Positions 7,420 through 15,256 of a DNA stretch of 15,699 nucleotides are shown here, piece after piece. The notes below the pieces were generated by a model. It was given only the letters and a program-made list of their open reading frames with translations, was not told the DNA's origin and ran no database searches. Origin of the DNA: an uncultured Eggerthellaceae bacterium (lineage in GTDB: Bacteria > Actinomycetota > Coriobacteriia > Coriobacteriales > Eggerthellaceae); NCBI GenBank assembly GCA_910577495.1, contig CAJTML010000044.1, forward strand, positions 1 to 15,699, read 5' to 3'. The first letter of the stretch is position 1. The number at the start of each line of letters is the position of its first letter. The position numbers were made by a program, and so were the translations under genes.

Positions 7420-9405
7420 ATGAAGCGCATGTGGAAACAAACCCTCTGTGCGGTGTGCGCATCAACAGTGTTAGCGCTGGGAGTTGCAGGCGTTGCGTGG
7501 GCAGACGAAAACGCTGATGTGACCGCTGATGGTTCTCTTGGTGTGGCGGTACTTGCAGAGGGCGAAGACGCCGACGTTGATAGTGACGGCGCTGGCGATG
7601 CGGGAGATGCGGGCACTGACCCGGTTGATCCAGGTGAGGGCACAGAGCCAGAGGTGCCGACAACTCCAACGGAGCCCGAAAAGCCGGTGACTCCTGAGAA
7701 ACCTGAGCAGCCGGTAACGCCTGACAAGCCTGAAACTCCGAGCAAGCCGACTACGCCGACGACGCCTGAGGAGCCCGCGAAACCGGTCTATAAGGCAGGT
7801 TGGAACAAGGTTGGTTCTGACTGGTATTACGCTGATGCCAAGGGCAACGCTCAAACGGGCTGGGTTAAGGTATCAGGCTTTTGGTACTACCTGGATCCCG
7901 CAGATGAGGGTCGCATGTTGACCGGTTCTTATCTGGTCAATGGCACGATGTATCACGCTCGTCCTTCAGGCGAGATCATTGCTGGGAATGGCTGGGTGAA
8001 AGCAGACGGTAAATGGTGGTGGGCAACGCCATCGGGTGCGCTGCGCACAGGTTGGCTACAAGACAACGGCGCCTGGTATTACCTGGATCCGCAGACGGGT
8101 GCAATGCATACGGGCTGGTTCCGTGCTCCGTGGAATGGCAAGACCGCGTGGTATTTCGCTAACTCATCGGGTGCTATGCAAGCAGGCGGCTGGAAAAAGA
8201 TTTCGGGCACGTGGTATTACCTCTCCCGTTCGGGCGCTATGGCCACCGATTGGCTGAATGTTAAGGGCACCTGGTATTTCTTGGATCGCTCAAGCGGTGC
8301 TATGCGTGCGAATAATTGGGTACTTGATGGCACCAAGTGGTATTTCGTGAATGGCAGCGGTGAGATGCTGACTTCACAATGGCTCAACCGTGGGGGCACG
8401 TGGTATTACCTGGGTAGGTCAGGACTCATGGCCACTGGCTGGGGTCAGATCAAGGGCGTGTGGTACTTCTTTGATCGCGGCAACGGAGCCATGGCTGCAT
8501 CAACCTCAAAAACGATTGACAACAAGCAGTACTGGTTTGCCGCAAGTGGCGCTATGCGCACCGACACCTGGGTGAAGACTTCAGACGGCAAGCCGGCATT
8601 TCTGGGCTCGAACGGCCTGGTAGCTTACACGGGTGCGTATGATGCGCAGGGTCGCATTGTGAGCGCGAATGGCGCAAGCGGCTGGAAGCAGATTGGCTGG
8701 GCGTGGATGTATTTCGACAAGGCGAAAAACAACGCGCTGCAGACTGGCTGGTTTAAGGTAAACGGAACCTGGTACTACGCCAATAGTGCTGGCGTCATGA
8801 AGACCGGCTGGCAAAAGATTAACGGCACGTGGTATTACCTCAAGTCAAGCGGTGCTATGGCAACGGGCTGGGTCAAACTGGGTAGCACTTGGTATTACCT
8901 GGATCCGACCTCGGGCGCTATGGCAACGGGCATGAAGACTATTTCAGGTAAGCGCTATGCGTTTAGGAGCTCGGGTGCCTGGATTGAAGAGGGCGCTGAC
9001 ATGATTGCGCGTGCACAGGGCTTCTCAAGCGCAACGCCGTGGCTGATTTTGGTTGATACGCAAACCTGTCACGTGGGCGTCTTCTATGGTTCGAAGGGTA
9101 ACTGGGAGCTGCAGCACTACTGGCTCTGCTCTGCAGGTGCTCCTGGGTCTGAAACGATCAAGGGCGAATACACGGTCGGAATTCGCGGGCCGTACTTCGT
9201 TGCGGGCGGCAACCTGTGTCACTGGTATACGCAGATCTTGGGTGACTACCTGTTCCACTCAAACCTGTACTATCCCGACACCGGTGCTGAAAAAGACATG
9301 CGTTTGGGTGTAAACCTCTCTCATGGGTGCGTTCGTCTTGACATCAAGAATGCCAAGTGGATTTACGACAACATTCCCCAGAATACGAAGATTTTCATTT
9401 GGTAA
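7420..9405 (+). CDS. Secreted L,D-transpeptidase (YkuD domain) with long choline-binding-type repeat array
   Basis: This protein has 661 residues and starts at an ATG preceded by GGAAGGTGGG (7402-7411). Residues 1-28 are a Sec signal peptide ending GVAWA. Residues about 29-125 are an acidic and then Pro/Thr/Glu-rich linker. Residues 127-521 hold about 19 repeats, several of them degenerate (around residues 365-425). The C-terminal YkuD domain (540-661) has the catalytic signature: His613 in FHSN, then SHGCVRL with His635, nucleophile Cys637 and Arg639. L,D-transpeptidases make 3-3 cross-links in peptidoglycan or attach proteins to it. The Arg after HGCV replaces the Asn of the textbook motif but is common in the family. 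The domain call is secure. Targeting to choline-decorated wall sites is inferred. The gene ends before a strong terminator. Confidence 0.95.
   Translation: MKRMWKQTLCAVCASTVLALGVAGVAWADENADVTADGSLGVAVLAEGEDADVDSDGAGDAGDAGTDPVDPGEGTEPEVPTTPTEPEKPVTPEKPEQPVTPDKPETPSKPTTPTTPEEPAKPVYKAGWNKVGSDWYYADAKGNAQTGWVKVSGFWYYLDPADEGRMLTGSYLVNGTMYHARPSGEIIAGNGWVKADGKWWWATPSGALRTGWLQDNGAWYYLDPQTGAMHTGWFRAPWNGKTAWYFANSSGAMQAGGWKKISGTWYYLSRSGAMATDWLNVKGTWYFLDRSSGAMRANNWVLDGTKWYFVNGSGEMLTSQWLNRGGTWYYLGRSGLMATGWGQIKGVWYFFDRGNGAMAASTSKTIDNKQYWFAASGAMRTDTWVKTSDGKPAFLGSNGLVAYTGAYDAQGRIVSANGASGWKQIGWAWMYFDKAKNNALQTGWFKVNGTWYYANSAGVMKTGWQKINGTWYYLKSSGAMATGWVKLGSTWYYLDPTSGAMATGMKTISGKRYAFRSSGAWIEEGADMIARAQGFSSATPWLILVDTQTCHVGVFYGSKGNWELQHYWLCSAGAPGSETIKGEYTVGIRGPYFVAGGNLCHWYTQILGDYLFHSNLYYPDTGAEKDMRLGVNLSHGCVRLDIKNAKWIYDNIPQNTKIFIW
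7798..8982 (+). repeat. Array of about 19 choline-binding-type repeats, irregular in the middle
   Basis: Modules such as GWQKINGTWYYLKSSGAMAT recur, but their length varies (18-25 residues) because many carry an extra residue pair (LDPQTGAM, LDRSSGAM). Modules near 8515-8690 have lost most aromatic residues (for example TWVKTSDGKPAFLGSNGLVA), so probably not every module binds ligand. Confidence 0.9.
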
Positions 9406-9461
9406 GGGCGGGGTCATAAAGCTGAAGCGCTGGTGCATGAGCTATCAGTGAGACTCACGTA

Positions 9462-9514
9462 AGAAAAAAGGTGTGCTTTGCTGCGAACAAGCGGCGGGGC
9501 ACACCTTATTTTTT
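9462..9514. terminator. Strong intrinsic terminator, A-run on the left and T-run on the right
   Basis: AAGGTGTGC (9468-9476) pairs perfectly with GCACACCTT (9499-9507). A second inner stem (GCTGC 9480-9484 with GCGGC 9491-9495, one wobble) sits within. ATTTTTT follows on the + strand and AAAAAA precedes, so it could work in both directions. It lies 60 bases after the L,D-transpeptidase stop and closes the envelope block. Confidence 0.85.
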
Positions 9515-9566
9515 GGCGTCGAATGCGCAGATAGAGTGAGTGTTTGTGCATTTGGGCGTGCGCTCA

Positions 9567-9574
9567 TATATACT
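9567..9574 (+). promoter_or_regulatory. Candidate -10 region for the DUF6541-like gene
   Basis: TATATACT contains overlapping -10-like hexamers (TATATA 9567-9572, TATACT 9569-9574). TTGTGC at 9544-9549 is 17 bases before the first, as a weak -35. It lies just downstream of the terminator and 89 bases before the ATG, so a promoter is expected here. The rest of 9515-9662 shows only the ribosome site GGAAG at 9651-9655. Confidence 0.35.
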
Positions 9575-9662
9575 TGTACAGTTATGCGTTGTTGCAGTTC
9601 GGTGCACCATCGCCTGGAGAGCGTCTCGTTTGTAGACTTATATCAAGATAGGAAGCAGATAC

Positions 9663-11738
9663 ATGTGGGGTCAGTTCTTTTTCGCTGTGCTAATTGATGC
9701 ACTCTTTTTATGGGTGCCAGGATACTGCACGCTGCGTGCTATTCGCTTCAATCGGTTTACGTCGCTGTTCTGTGCGCCAGTGATTACAGTCTTTTTGGTG
9801 GGCATTTTGTGCGCGGTGTATGGCAAGCTTGGCATAACGACCACGTGGCTCAACCTCATGGCGCCGCTCACGCTGGTGGTGGCTTTGGCCGCGGTTATAA
9901 GTGTCGTGGCGTTTCGGAAACGCTCGCACAAAGAACTCGGTATTGTGCCGAGTGCCTTTAACTGGAAGCTGCTTGCGCTGTATCTGGTTGTAGGTGTGGT
10001 GGTTACCGGGATTATCTATCTGCGCAACATCAACGGTCCGGGTTCGTTTGCGGAAGAGTATGACAACGTGCATCACTTAGGCGTGATCCGCACGTTTTTG
10101 GATACTGGTTCTTGGTTGTGCTTGGGAGTATCTGCTTATGGCGCGGGCGAAGCTGCCGAGATTGCGCCGGTCATTGGATGGGGATTCTATCCGACTATCT
10201 GGCATACGTTTGCAGCATTAGCTTCGTCATCGGTTGGCATTCCGGTCACCATGTCGGCAAATGTGGCGAACTTTGTGTTCGTTGGGTTAGCATGGCCAGT
10301 AACACTGTGCGGCTTCTTGACGTTTTTGTTCAAGGGCAACAAGAAGCTCTTGCTTGCCGCCGCTTTAGTCTTTAGTGCGTTTGGATCGTTTCCGTGGCGC
10401 TTTATCTATTGGGGAACGCTCTTTCCCAACGTTGCCTCGTTCGCCATTTTGGCAGCGGAGTTGTATTTCGTCATGATGATCTGCGACGACAAGATCACGC
10501 GTGGTCAGCGTATTGAGTACTTCGTCATGTTTGTTGTGGGCTTTATTGGGGTGGCGCTCACGCATACCAACGCAATTTTTACGGCGGCATCGCTGTTGAT
10601 TCCGTTTTTGGTGTGGCAAGCAAGCAAGATCCCGCAGTCGCATTTGCGTTGGTCGCGCTTGCCTATTTCGCGCGTGTGGTGGGGCGTTATTGCGGCAGTA
10701 ATCTTGGTGGCGCTCTGGATGATTGCCTACAGCCTGCCAATGATGCAAGGCGTGGTGACGCATGAGTGGGCATCACAGCGTACCTTCGCCCAATCCCTCA
10801 TGGACTTGATATGGCTTGCCTATGACGGCCTGGACGCGCAGGCGCTTTTGGCGGTTGCTGTTTTTGTTGGCATCCTCTATTCGTTTAAGCATACCCAGTA
10901 CGCTTGGATCACGGTTGCCTATGTCATCATGGGCTTTACGTATGTGCTGGTAGAAGCAACCGATGGTACGCTTGAGCACATTTTTGGCGGCTTTTGGTAT
11001 ACCGACCCGCGTCGCATTGCGGCATCGCTGGTGCTCTATGCCATCCCGCTTTCCGCCATTGGTTTGGCGCAACTGTTTGATTGGGGACGCGCGCTGCTCA
11101 ACAAGATCTATGAGCTGCGCCCCACTAGCATTGGGTATACGCGCGTCCTGCCGGCGGCACTGTGCACCGCTGCCGTGGTTATGATTTATATGCCCAATGC
11201 GTCCATTCCGGGAATGTTTGAAGTGCGCTCGGCCATTGAAGGCGCCGAAAATGCAATTGCGGCCACCTATGCAGATGATGGTCAGACAATCTACTCAGAC
11301 AAAGAGATTGCTTTCGTAGAAGAAGCAATGGAAATTGCTGATGGCGAACTGATTATCAACTGTCCCAATGACGGCTCTGCTTTTGCCTACGGCGTTAATG
11401 GTGCAAATATCTACTATCGCTATACCGCAGGTGTTGGCGGGGACACTGAATCTCCCCGAAGCGTCTTGATTCGCAATGACCTCGACGAAATTGCTACCAA
11501 CGAAGACGTGCAAGAAGCGGTCGAAGAGATTGACGCGAAGTACTTCTTGCAGCTTGATCAAGGACACAAAGACAAGTTGTCGCAGCCGCACTTCTGGTCG
11601 TATTTCCCCGAGCGCTGGGAAGGCGTTGATGATGTCAACGAAAAGACGCCCGGATTTGAGTTGCTGCTCTCAGAAGACGATATGAAGTTCTACCGCATTA
11701 CTGCGGTGGAAGATGAGGAACTGGACCAAGCCGCCTAG
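9663..11738 (+). CDS. Large polytopic membrane protein, DUF6541-like, possible GT-C-type glycosyltransferase
   Basis: This protein has 691 residues, with the ATG 7 bases after GGAAG. About 12 or more hydrophobic segments fill residues 1 to about 515. An early loop after the fourth segment reads GSFAEEYDNVHHLGVIRTFL. Acidic residues in the first large outer loop are a feature of GT-C enzymes that use polyprenyl-linked sugars. A soluble C-terminal part (about 515-691) contains the segment INCPNDGSAFAYGVNGANIY and YFLQLDQGHKDK. I recognise this overall plan as the DUF6541 family, common in actinobacteria and often found among wall-polysaccharide genes; the family name is from memory. The transferase role is an inference. 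The stop overlaps the stop of licD on the other strand within the tetranucleotide CTAG. Confidence 0.75.
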   Translation: MWGQFFFAVLIDALFLWVPGYCTLRAIRFNRFTSLFCAPVITVFLVGILCAVYGKLGITTTWLNLMAPLTLVVALAAVISVVAFRKRSHKELGIVPSAFNWKLLALYLVVGVVVTGIIYLRNINGPGSFAEEYDNVHHLGVIRTFLDTGSWLCLGVSAYGAGEAAEIAPVIGWGFYPTIWHTFAALASSSVGIPVTMSANVANFVFVGLAWPVTLCGFLTFLFKGNKKLLLAAALVFSAFGSFPWRFIYWGTLFPNVASFAILAAELYFVMMICDDKITRGQRIEYFVMFVVGFIGVALTHTNAIFTAASLLIPFLVWQASKIPQSHLRWSRLPISRVWWGVIAAVILVALWMIAYSLPMMQGVVTHEWASQRTFAQSLMDLIWLAYDGLDAQALLAVAVFVGILYSFKHTQYAWITVAYVIMGFTYVLVEATDGTLEHIFGGFWYTDPRRIAASLVLYAIPLSAIGLAQLFDWGRALLNKIYELRPTSIGYTRVLPAALCTAAVVMIYMPNASIPGMFEVRSAIEGAENAIAATYADDGQTIYSDKEIAFVEEAMEIADGELIINCPNDGSAFAYGVNGANIYYRYTAGVGGDTESPRSVLIRNDLDEIATNEDVQEAVEEIDAKYFLQLDQGHKDKLSQPHFWSYFPERWEGVDDVNEKTPGFELLLSEDDMKFYRITAVEDEELDQAA

Positions 11739-12601
11739 GCCTCGTCTTCGTCCCCAAAGCTCAAGCGATACGGCACGATAAATGACTTGGCGCCCTCGGG
11801 AGGGGGCGTCATGTAGGTGTCGCCATATACCAGGCGCATCATCTCATGCGGCTTGGCAGGCATGACCACATCCATATCTTCAAACACGTGCGTATCCAGC
11901 GGATACACCATATCTTTAGGATAGTAGCTCTTGATAGGAGTGAGTCCAAACGGCCAACCGATGTGATTGGTGTTTTGTCCGGTATATGCCTGAGCGGCAT
12001 CTTGTGCCCACTTATGCAGGGTTTTTCTCGGGAAGACTTTCATAACCACTGAACCCACTGCGCATGCGGCGTAGGCGGCATAGCGCTTGATGCCGCGATA
12101 GGGCAGGTTCGGGAAAGGCGTATTGCGCAGTACGAGCATCTTTTCCAAGATCCACGTTTTGCGAAGGAGCTTCTTGAGCGCTTTGGGGTCATCAGGCATT
12201 TCGTCAAAGCAGAAAATGTCTAAAAAGATGCCTAGATCACACGGTACATTTTTCATGGACATCATGCGAAACTCGGTGCCCTTTTTCATGATGCGACTGG
12301 TGACGAAGGGGTAGTGCGCATCAATCTGGCCATTGAGCAGCGTGTAATCTTCGCCCATTTCTATGGGAACGATTTCAGCTAGGCGCTCGTAGTCTTTGCG
12401 CGGCATGGCAATGTCAATATCGTCGTCCCACGGGATGATGCCATCGTGGCGAATTGCTCCCAGTACGGTGCCATAGACGGCGAAATACTCCAGGTCGTAC
12501 TTTTTGCACATGGCATCAAACTTCTTCAAGATTTCAAGCTCAACAAGCTGGAGACGACGAAGTACTTCAGGGCTATAGACCTGATCAATGGTTGCTTTCA
12601 C
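11735..12601 (-). CDS. licD: LicD-family phosphotransferase (phosphocholine transfer to a glycopolymer)
   Basis: This protein has 288 residues. LicD proteins move phosphocholine from CDP-choline to sugars of teichoic acid or lipopolysaccharide; relatives include fukutin-type phosphotransferases. The signature region is at residues 43-64: YGTVLGAIRHDGIIPWDDDI, continuing with D-I, which carries the nucleotidyltransferase-fold acidic residues Asp59, 60, 61 and 63. GIFLDIFCFDEMPDD follows further on. No signal peptide or membrane span is seen, so it acts in the cytoplasm or at the inner membrane face. The start codon is GTG, chosen because a perfect AAGGAG on this strand (12608-12613) ends 6 bases before it. 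It is divergent from the flippase gene and shares 4 bases of its 3' end with the membrane protein gene. Transfer of another phospho-alcohol cannot be ruled out. Confidence 0.92.
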   Translation of the reverse strand: MKATIDQVYSPEVLRRLQLVELEILKKFDAMCKKYDLEYFAVYGTVLGAIRHDGIIPWDDDIDIAMPRKDYERLAEIVPIEMGEDYTLLNGQIDAHYPFVTSRIMKKGTEFRMMSMKNVPCDLGIFLDIFCFDEMPDDPKALKKLLRKTWILEKMLVLRNTPFPNLPYRGIKRYAAYAACAVGSVVMKVFPRKTLHKWAQDAAQAYTGQNTNHIGWPFGLTPIKSYYPKDMVYPLDTHVFEDMDVVMPAKPHEMMRLVYGDTYMTPPPEGAKSFIVPYRLSFGDEDEA

Positions 12602-12703
12602 GCAAGACTCCTTATGGTGGTGAATTTGTACGCAATGCTTTTAGGTCATTGTAGCAATGTTGCAAGTAGACGAAAATAGACCAACACACAAAAAGGATGG
12701 CGT
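12602..12703. promoter_or_regulatory. Divergent control region between licD and the flippase gene
   Basis: These 102 bases must hold promoters for both genes. On the - strand a TACAAT (12648-12653) is a fair -10 for licD. On the + strand no convincing pair was found, although TTGTAG at 12649-12654 with GAAAAT 17 bases on is possible. CATTG TAG CAATG (12647-12659) is a 5-bp inverted repeat covering the licD -10 and could be an operator. The flippase ribosome site is AAGGA (12693-12697). Confidence 0.4.
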
Positions 12704-13942
12704 ATGGAAGCTCTGAGTTTAAAGAAGAATATGCTTTGGAACTCTGTTGGTTCGCTCATGTATTTGGGCTGCCAATGGCTGGTGACGGTATTTGTTGCGC
12801 GCATGGCAACCGATTATGAATCTGCTGGTGTCTTAGCGCTTGCTATGGCAATATCGAATATCTTTGCCCACATTGCACTCTATCGTATTCGCACCTATCA
12901 GGTAACGGATGTTAACAAGAGCGTTTCTGCGCAAGAGTATGTTGCGTTTCGCCTGATCACCATTGCAATCGGCGGAATTGGTATCAGCATTTATATCTTC
13001 GCCACTTGCGAGCCGTCCACGTTTTTGCCGGTCTTTTTGTATCTCATTTTCCGTGCGGGCGAAGTCTTTATTGACGTGCTGCACGGCGTTGATCAGCAGA
13101 ATTTCCGTATGGATTATTGCGGAAAGTCGCTCTTTATACGTGGCGTGCTGTTTTTGGCGGCATTTTTGGTGGTCTTTGGCTTGACCCATGATCTCTCGCT
13201 TGCCATTCTCGGCATGATTGCAGTGACCTATCCGGTCATCATTTACGACGCGCGCGCGGCAGGAAAATTCGACAAACTCAAGCCTTCAATTACGAAGCAT
13301 CGTGCATTTGAGCTGGCAAAAACGTGTCTGCCGGCGGTTTTGGGGTCAGTGTTTTATATCGCGGTTAACTCACTTGCCCGTCAGTATTTGCAGATTCACT
13401 CAGGCGAAGAAGCGCTTGGTATTTACGCGTCGGTCTGTACGCCGGCGGTTATCTTGCAAGCGGGAGCAAGCTATTTGTATTCGCCCATCTTAGGGGTGTT
13501 CGCCAAGCACTATCTCAACAAAGATGCGAAGGCGTTCAACCGCCTGTTGGGCATGGTGACCGGTGGCATTATTGGGCTGTTTGCACTGTGTCTGGTGGGC
13601 TTTTATTTTGCGGGCGAACCGCTGCTGGATTTTGCCTTTGGCGAAAGCATCTTGCCGTATGTGTATCTGCTCTATCCGGCGCTGCTGTGTGTCGTGCTGA
13701 CAGCGTACGTGTCGTTCGTGAGCGATGTTATGGTGACGGTGCGTGATATGCGCGGCAATGTTATTGCAAACGGCATCGGCTTTGTTATCTCGCTGCCAGC
13801 AACCTATTTCTGTGTGGCGCAGTGGGATATGAACGGCGTGAGCTATTCGGTCTCGCTGGCATACTTTGTGGCCATCGTTGTCATGTTGGGCTTTTTGTTT
13901 GTGCGCATGCGCGCGGTTGCCAAAGAAGCTCAGGCGGTGTAG
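12704..13942 (+). CDS. Polysaccharide or teichoic acid flippase (Wzx/TacF-like, MOP superfamily)
   Basis: This hydrophobic protein of 412 residues has about 12 membrane segments and starts LKKNMLWNSVGSLMYLGCQW, the usual opening of polysaccharide-export flippases. Small charged loops separate the segments and no large soluble domain is present. In pneumococcus TacF flips choline-bearing teichoic acid chains, and choline dependence resides in it. The neighbourhood here (licD beside it, a LicC-like gene two genes away) makes the same job likely. At 412 residues it is somewhat shorter than many relatives, yet both ends look intact. The ATG has a good Shine-Dalgarno site with 6-base spacing. Its last 13 bases overlap the end of the convergent opine-dehydrogenase gene. 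Confidence 0.82.
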   Translation: MEALSLKKNMLWNSVGSLMYLGCQWLVTVFVARMATDYESAGVLALAMAISNIFAHIALYRIRTYQVTDVNKSVSAQEYVAFRLITIAIGGIGISIYIFATCEPSTFLPVFLYLIFRAGEVFIDVLHGVDQQNFRMDYCGKSLFIRGVLFLAAFLVVFGLTHDLSLAILGMIAVTYPVIIYDARAAGKFDKLKPSITKHRAFELAKTCLPAVLGSVFYIAVNSLARQYLQIHSGEEALGIYASVCTPAVILQAGASYLYSPILGVFAKHYLNKDAKAFNRLLGMVTGGIIGLFALCLVGFYFAGEPLLDFAFGESILPYVYLLYPALLCVVLTAYVSFVSDVMVTVRDMRGNVIANGIGFVISLPATYFCVAQWDMNGVSYSVSLAYFVAIVVMLGFLFVRMRAVAKEAQAV

Positions 13943-15006
13943 AGTTCCAAAAATGCCTTGCGCATGGCAGGGAGCGCCTCTATGATGTGCTCGGGGTGCG
14001 CCGTTTTTGTGTACCAGTCCCACATCTGGTCAATGGTGGGCGTGGGTACATCCATCAATCGCGCGATGTCCTGAATTGCTTTCATGCCATAGGCGAAATC
14101 AGCTACAAAATAGCGTGACGAAAAATCGGGAACCCAACCAGTTTCGGTTTCTTGCATAGGAGACGTGAATCCCGCGAACGCAGGGATGTGCGAGATCTTA
14201 TTGGTCATGGCTGCTGCGGTTGGGCTTTCGTAGTGGTCTTTGAGTGAGCGCACGCCGCTCAAATCAAGATGAGTTGCATCTTCAAGCGCGCGGCACAGCG
14301 CTTGTACTTCAGCGTCTGCGGCAATGAGTGTCTCGGAGGCATCATTGGTCCAGCCTTCGTAAAAGAGGATGTTTTCTGGGTAGGTAGCACCTGGTTGCCA
14401 GTCTTTAAACATCGAATACAAGCGCGAGGTATGCAGAATTGGGTTTGACGGCGTGAGCGTTTCCACCAGGTAGGTGGGAAGTGACACGACCGGCATGTTG
14501 AAGAGATATTCGCACAGTTCTTGTGCGGCTTGCTCAAAGCGCGCGGGAAGTGCGGCAACGAAGAGCTCTGGCTTTCTGCCGAGCGCATAGACGCCGCCTG
14601 CAGTGTCGGCCAAGCGCGCCACGGCATGCACGCGCTGCAGCCCAAGCAAACGCGCTCCAGCCTGAAGGTGCGCTTGGAAGTAGAACTCACCCATGGCACC
14701 AGGGACAACGCCAATCCATAACCCGGGATGCACAAAGGGTAAGATGCGTGCGGCAGTCTCTGCCAGCATGAAGGTAGGATGTGTGATGAAAACGGCATCA
14801 GCGTGAGCTATGGCGTCATATTCAGGGGTTATGGCAGCTACCTGTGTTTCAAAGGCAAGCGTATCATCGGGATTAAAGACGCGCACACGCGTGTCGGTTG
14901 TCTTGGGGTGTGCGGTTATAATGGTGACATCGTTTTCAGGATTTCGGGCGAAATCAGCTGCCATCAACATACCGATATTGTCAGCCCCAATAACAACAAT
15001 GTTCAT
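13930..15006 (-). CDS. Opine-dehydrogenase-family NAD(P) oxidoreductase (octopine/nopaline dehydrogenase fold)
   Basis: This protein has 358 residues. Family members reductively join an amino acid's amine to a keto acid, or run the reverse, with NAD(P)H. The N terminus is a Rossmann fold (MNIVVIGADNIGMLMAADFA) with an altered glycine motif, G-A-D-N-I-G in place of G-x-G-x-x-G. The C-terminal domain matches the family: NPILHTSRLYSMF with His192, YESPTAAAMTNKISHIPAF, and PDFSSRYFVADFAYGM with Asp294, followed by VPTPTID. His192 and Asp294 are about 100 residues apart, as expected for the catalytic pair of opine dehydrogenases. GAGGAG stands just before the ATG. The substrate is unknown. Its place between a flippase and a LicC-like gene suggests a product linked to the phosphocholine or polymer pathway, but that is inference. 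Confidence 0.85.
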   Translation of the reverse strand: MNIVVIGADNIGMLMAADFARNPENDVTIITAHPKTTDTRVRVFNPDDTLAFETQVAAITPEYDAIAHADAVFITHPTFMLAETAARILPFVHPGLWIGVVPGAMGEFYFQAHLQAGARLLGLQRVHAVARLADTAGGVYALGRKPELFVAALPARFEQAAQELCEYLFNMPVVSLPTYLVETLTPSNPILHTSRLYSMFKDWQPGATYPENILFYEGWTNDASETLIAADAEVQALCRALEDATHLDLSGVRSLKDHYESPTAAAMTNKISHIPAFAGFTSPMQETETGWVPDFSSRYFVADFAYGMKAIQDIARLMDVPTPTIDQMWDWYTKTAHPEHIIEALPAMRKAFLELYTA

Positions 15007-15055
15007 GTGCGCTCCTCTGATGTGGTGATATGCTTTCGGAATTGATGATGAGAAT

Positions 15056-15088
15056 CCTGATAATAACCTGATAGTAACCTGAAAACTA
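15056..15088. repeat. Three tandem 11-bp direct repeats, candidate regulator-binding site
   Basis: CCTGATAATAA (15056-15066), CCTGATAGTAA (15067-15077) and CCTGAAAACTA (15078-15088) follow each other without a gap. CCTGA is kept in all three. An 11-bp step puts each copy on the same face of the helix, as in the direct-repeat sites of PhoB/OmpR-type response regulators. They lie 50-82 bases upstream of the opine-dehydrogenase start and about 170 upstream of the LicC-like start. Confidence 0.6.
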
Positions 15089-15107
15089 TTTGCACGTTTG
15101 ATAGTTT
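15083..15107. promoter_or_regulatory. Inverted repeat overlapping the third direct repeat
   Basis: AAACTAT (15083-15089) and ATAGTTT (15101-15107) form a perfect 7-bp inverted repeat around an 11-base centre. Its centre-to-centre spacing and A+T content fit a dimer-binding operator, though a chance match in A+T-rich DNA is possible. No T-run follows, so it is not a terminator. Confidence 0.4.
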
Positions 15108-15155
15108 AAGCGAACTGATTAGATTTTGTGGAGGATTTCGCCAAATTACGTCGGG

Positions 15156-15161
15156 TATACT
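15156..15161 (+). promoter_or_regulatory. Candidate -10 box for the LicC-like gene
   Basis: TATACT lies 95 bases before the GTG start, the same hexamer proposed upstream of the first envelope gene. No -35 at 16-18 bases is convincing, so activation by a bound regulator is conceivable. The remaining leader (15162-15256) holds no reading frame that I can support. Confidence 0.35.
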
Positions 15162-15256
15162 CAGGTAACTTAAGAAAGTCTTTAGGTGTTTTGCGCAACT
15201 GTTCTGAATGAATTTCGGATTTTGTGCAAGGCTGGGAGGAAAGAAAGGCCACGCGG

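Noticed and set aside
7203..7745. Open frame on the - strand with Gly/Ser/Val repeats resembling a collagen-like or adhesin protein
   Set aside because: The repeats are the reverse complement of the Pro/Thr/Glu linker of the L,D-transpeptidase gene, and the frame crosses the intergenic hairpin.
6744..8982. Tandem repeats considered as a CRISPR array or minisatellite
   Set aside because: The repeats are in-frame protein modules with conserved W, Y and G codons and no unique spacers of constant size.
9322..9339. L,D-transpeptidase motif with Arg instead of Asn after HGCV, considered as an inactivating change
   Set aside because: S-H-G-C-hydrophobic-R is a common active form of the family, so it was not treated as unusual.
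9473..9697. Small + strand frame of 74 codons after the L,D-transpeptidase
   Set aside because: It starts inside the terminator hairpin, runs through the promoter region and overlaps the real start of the DUF6541-like gene.
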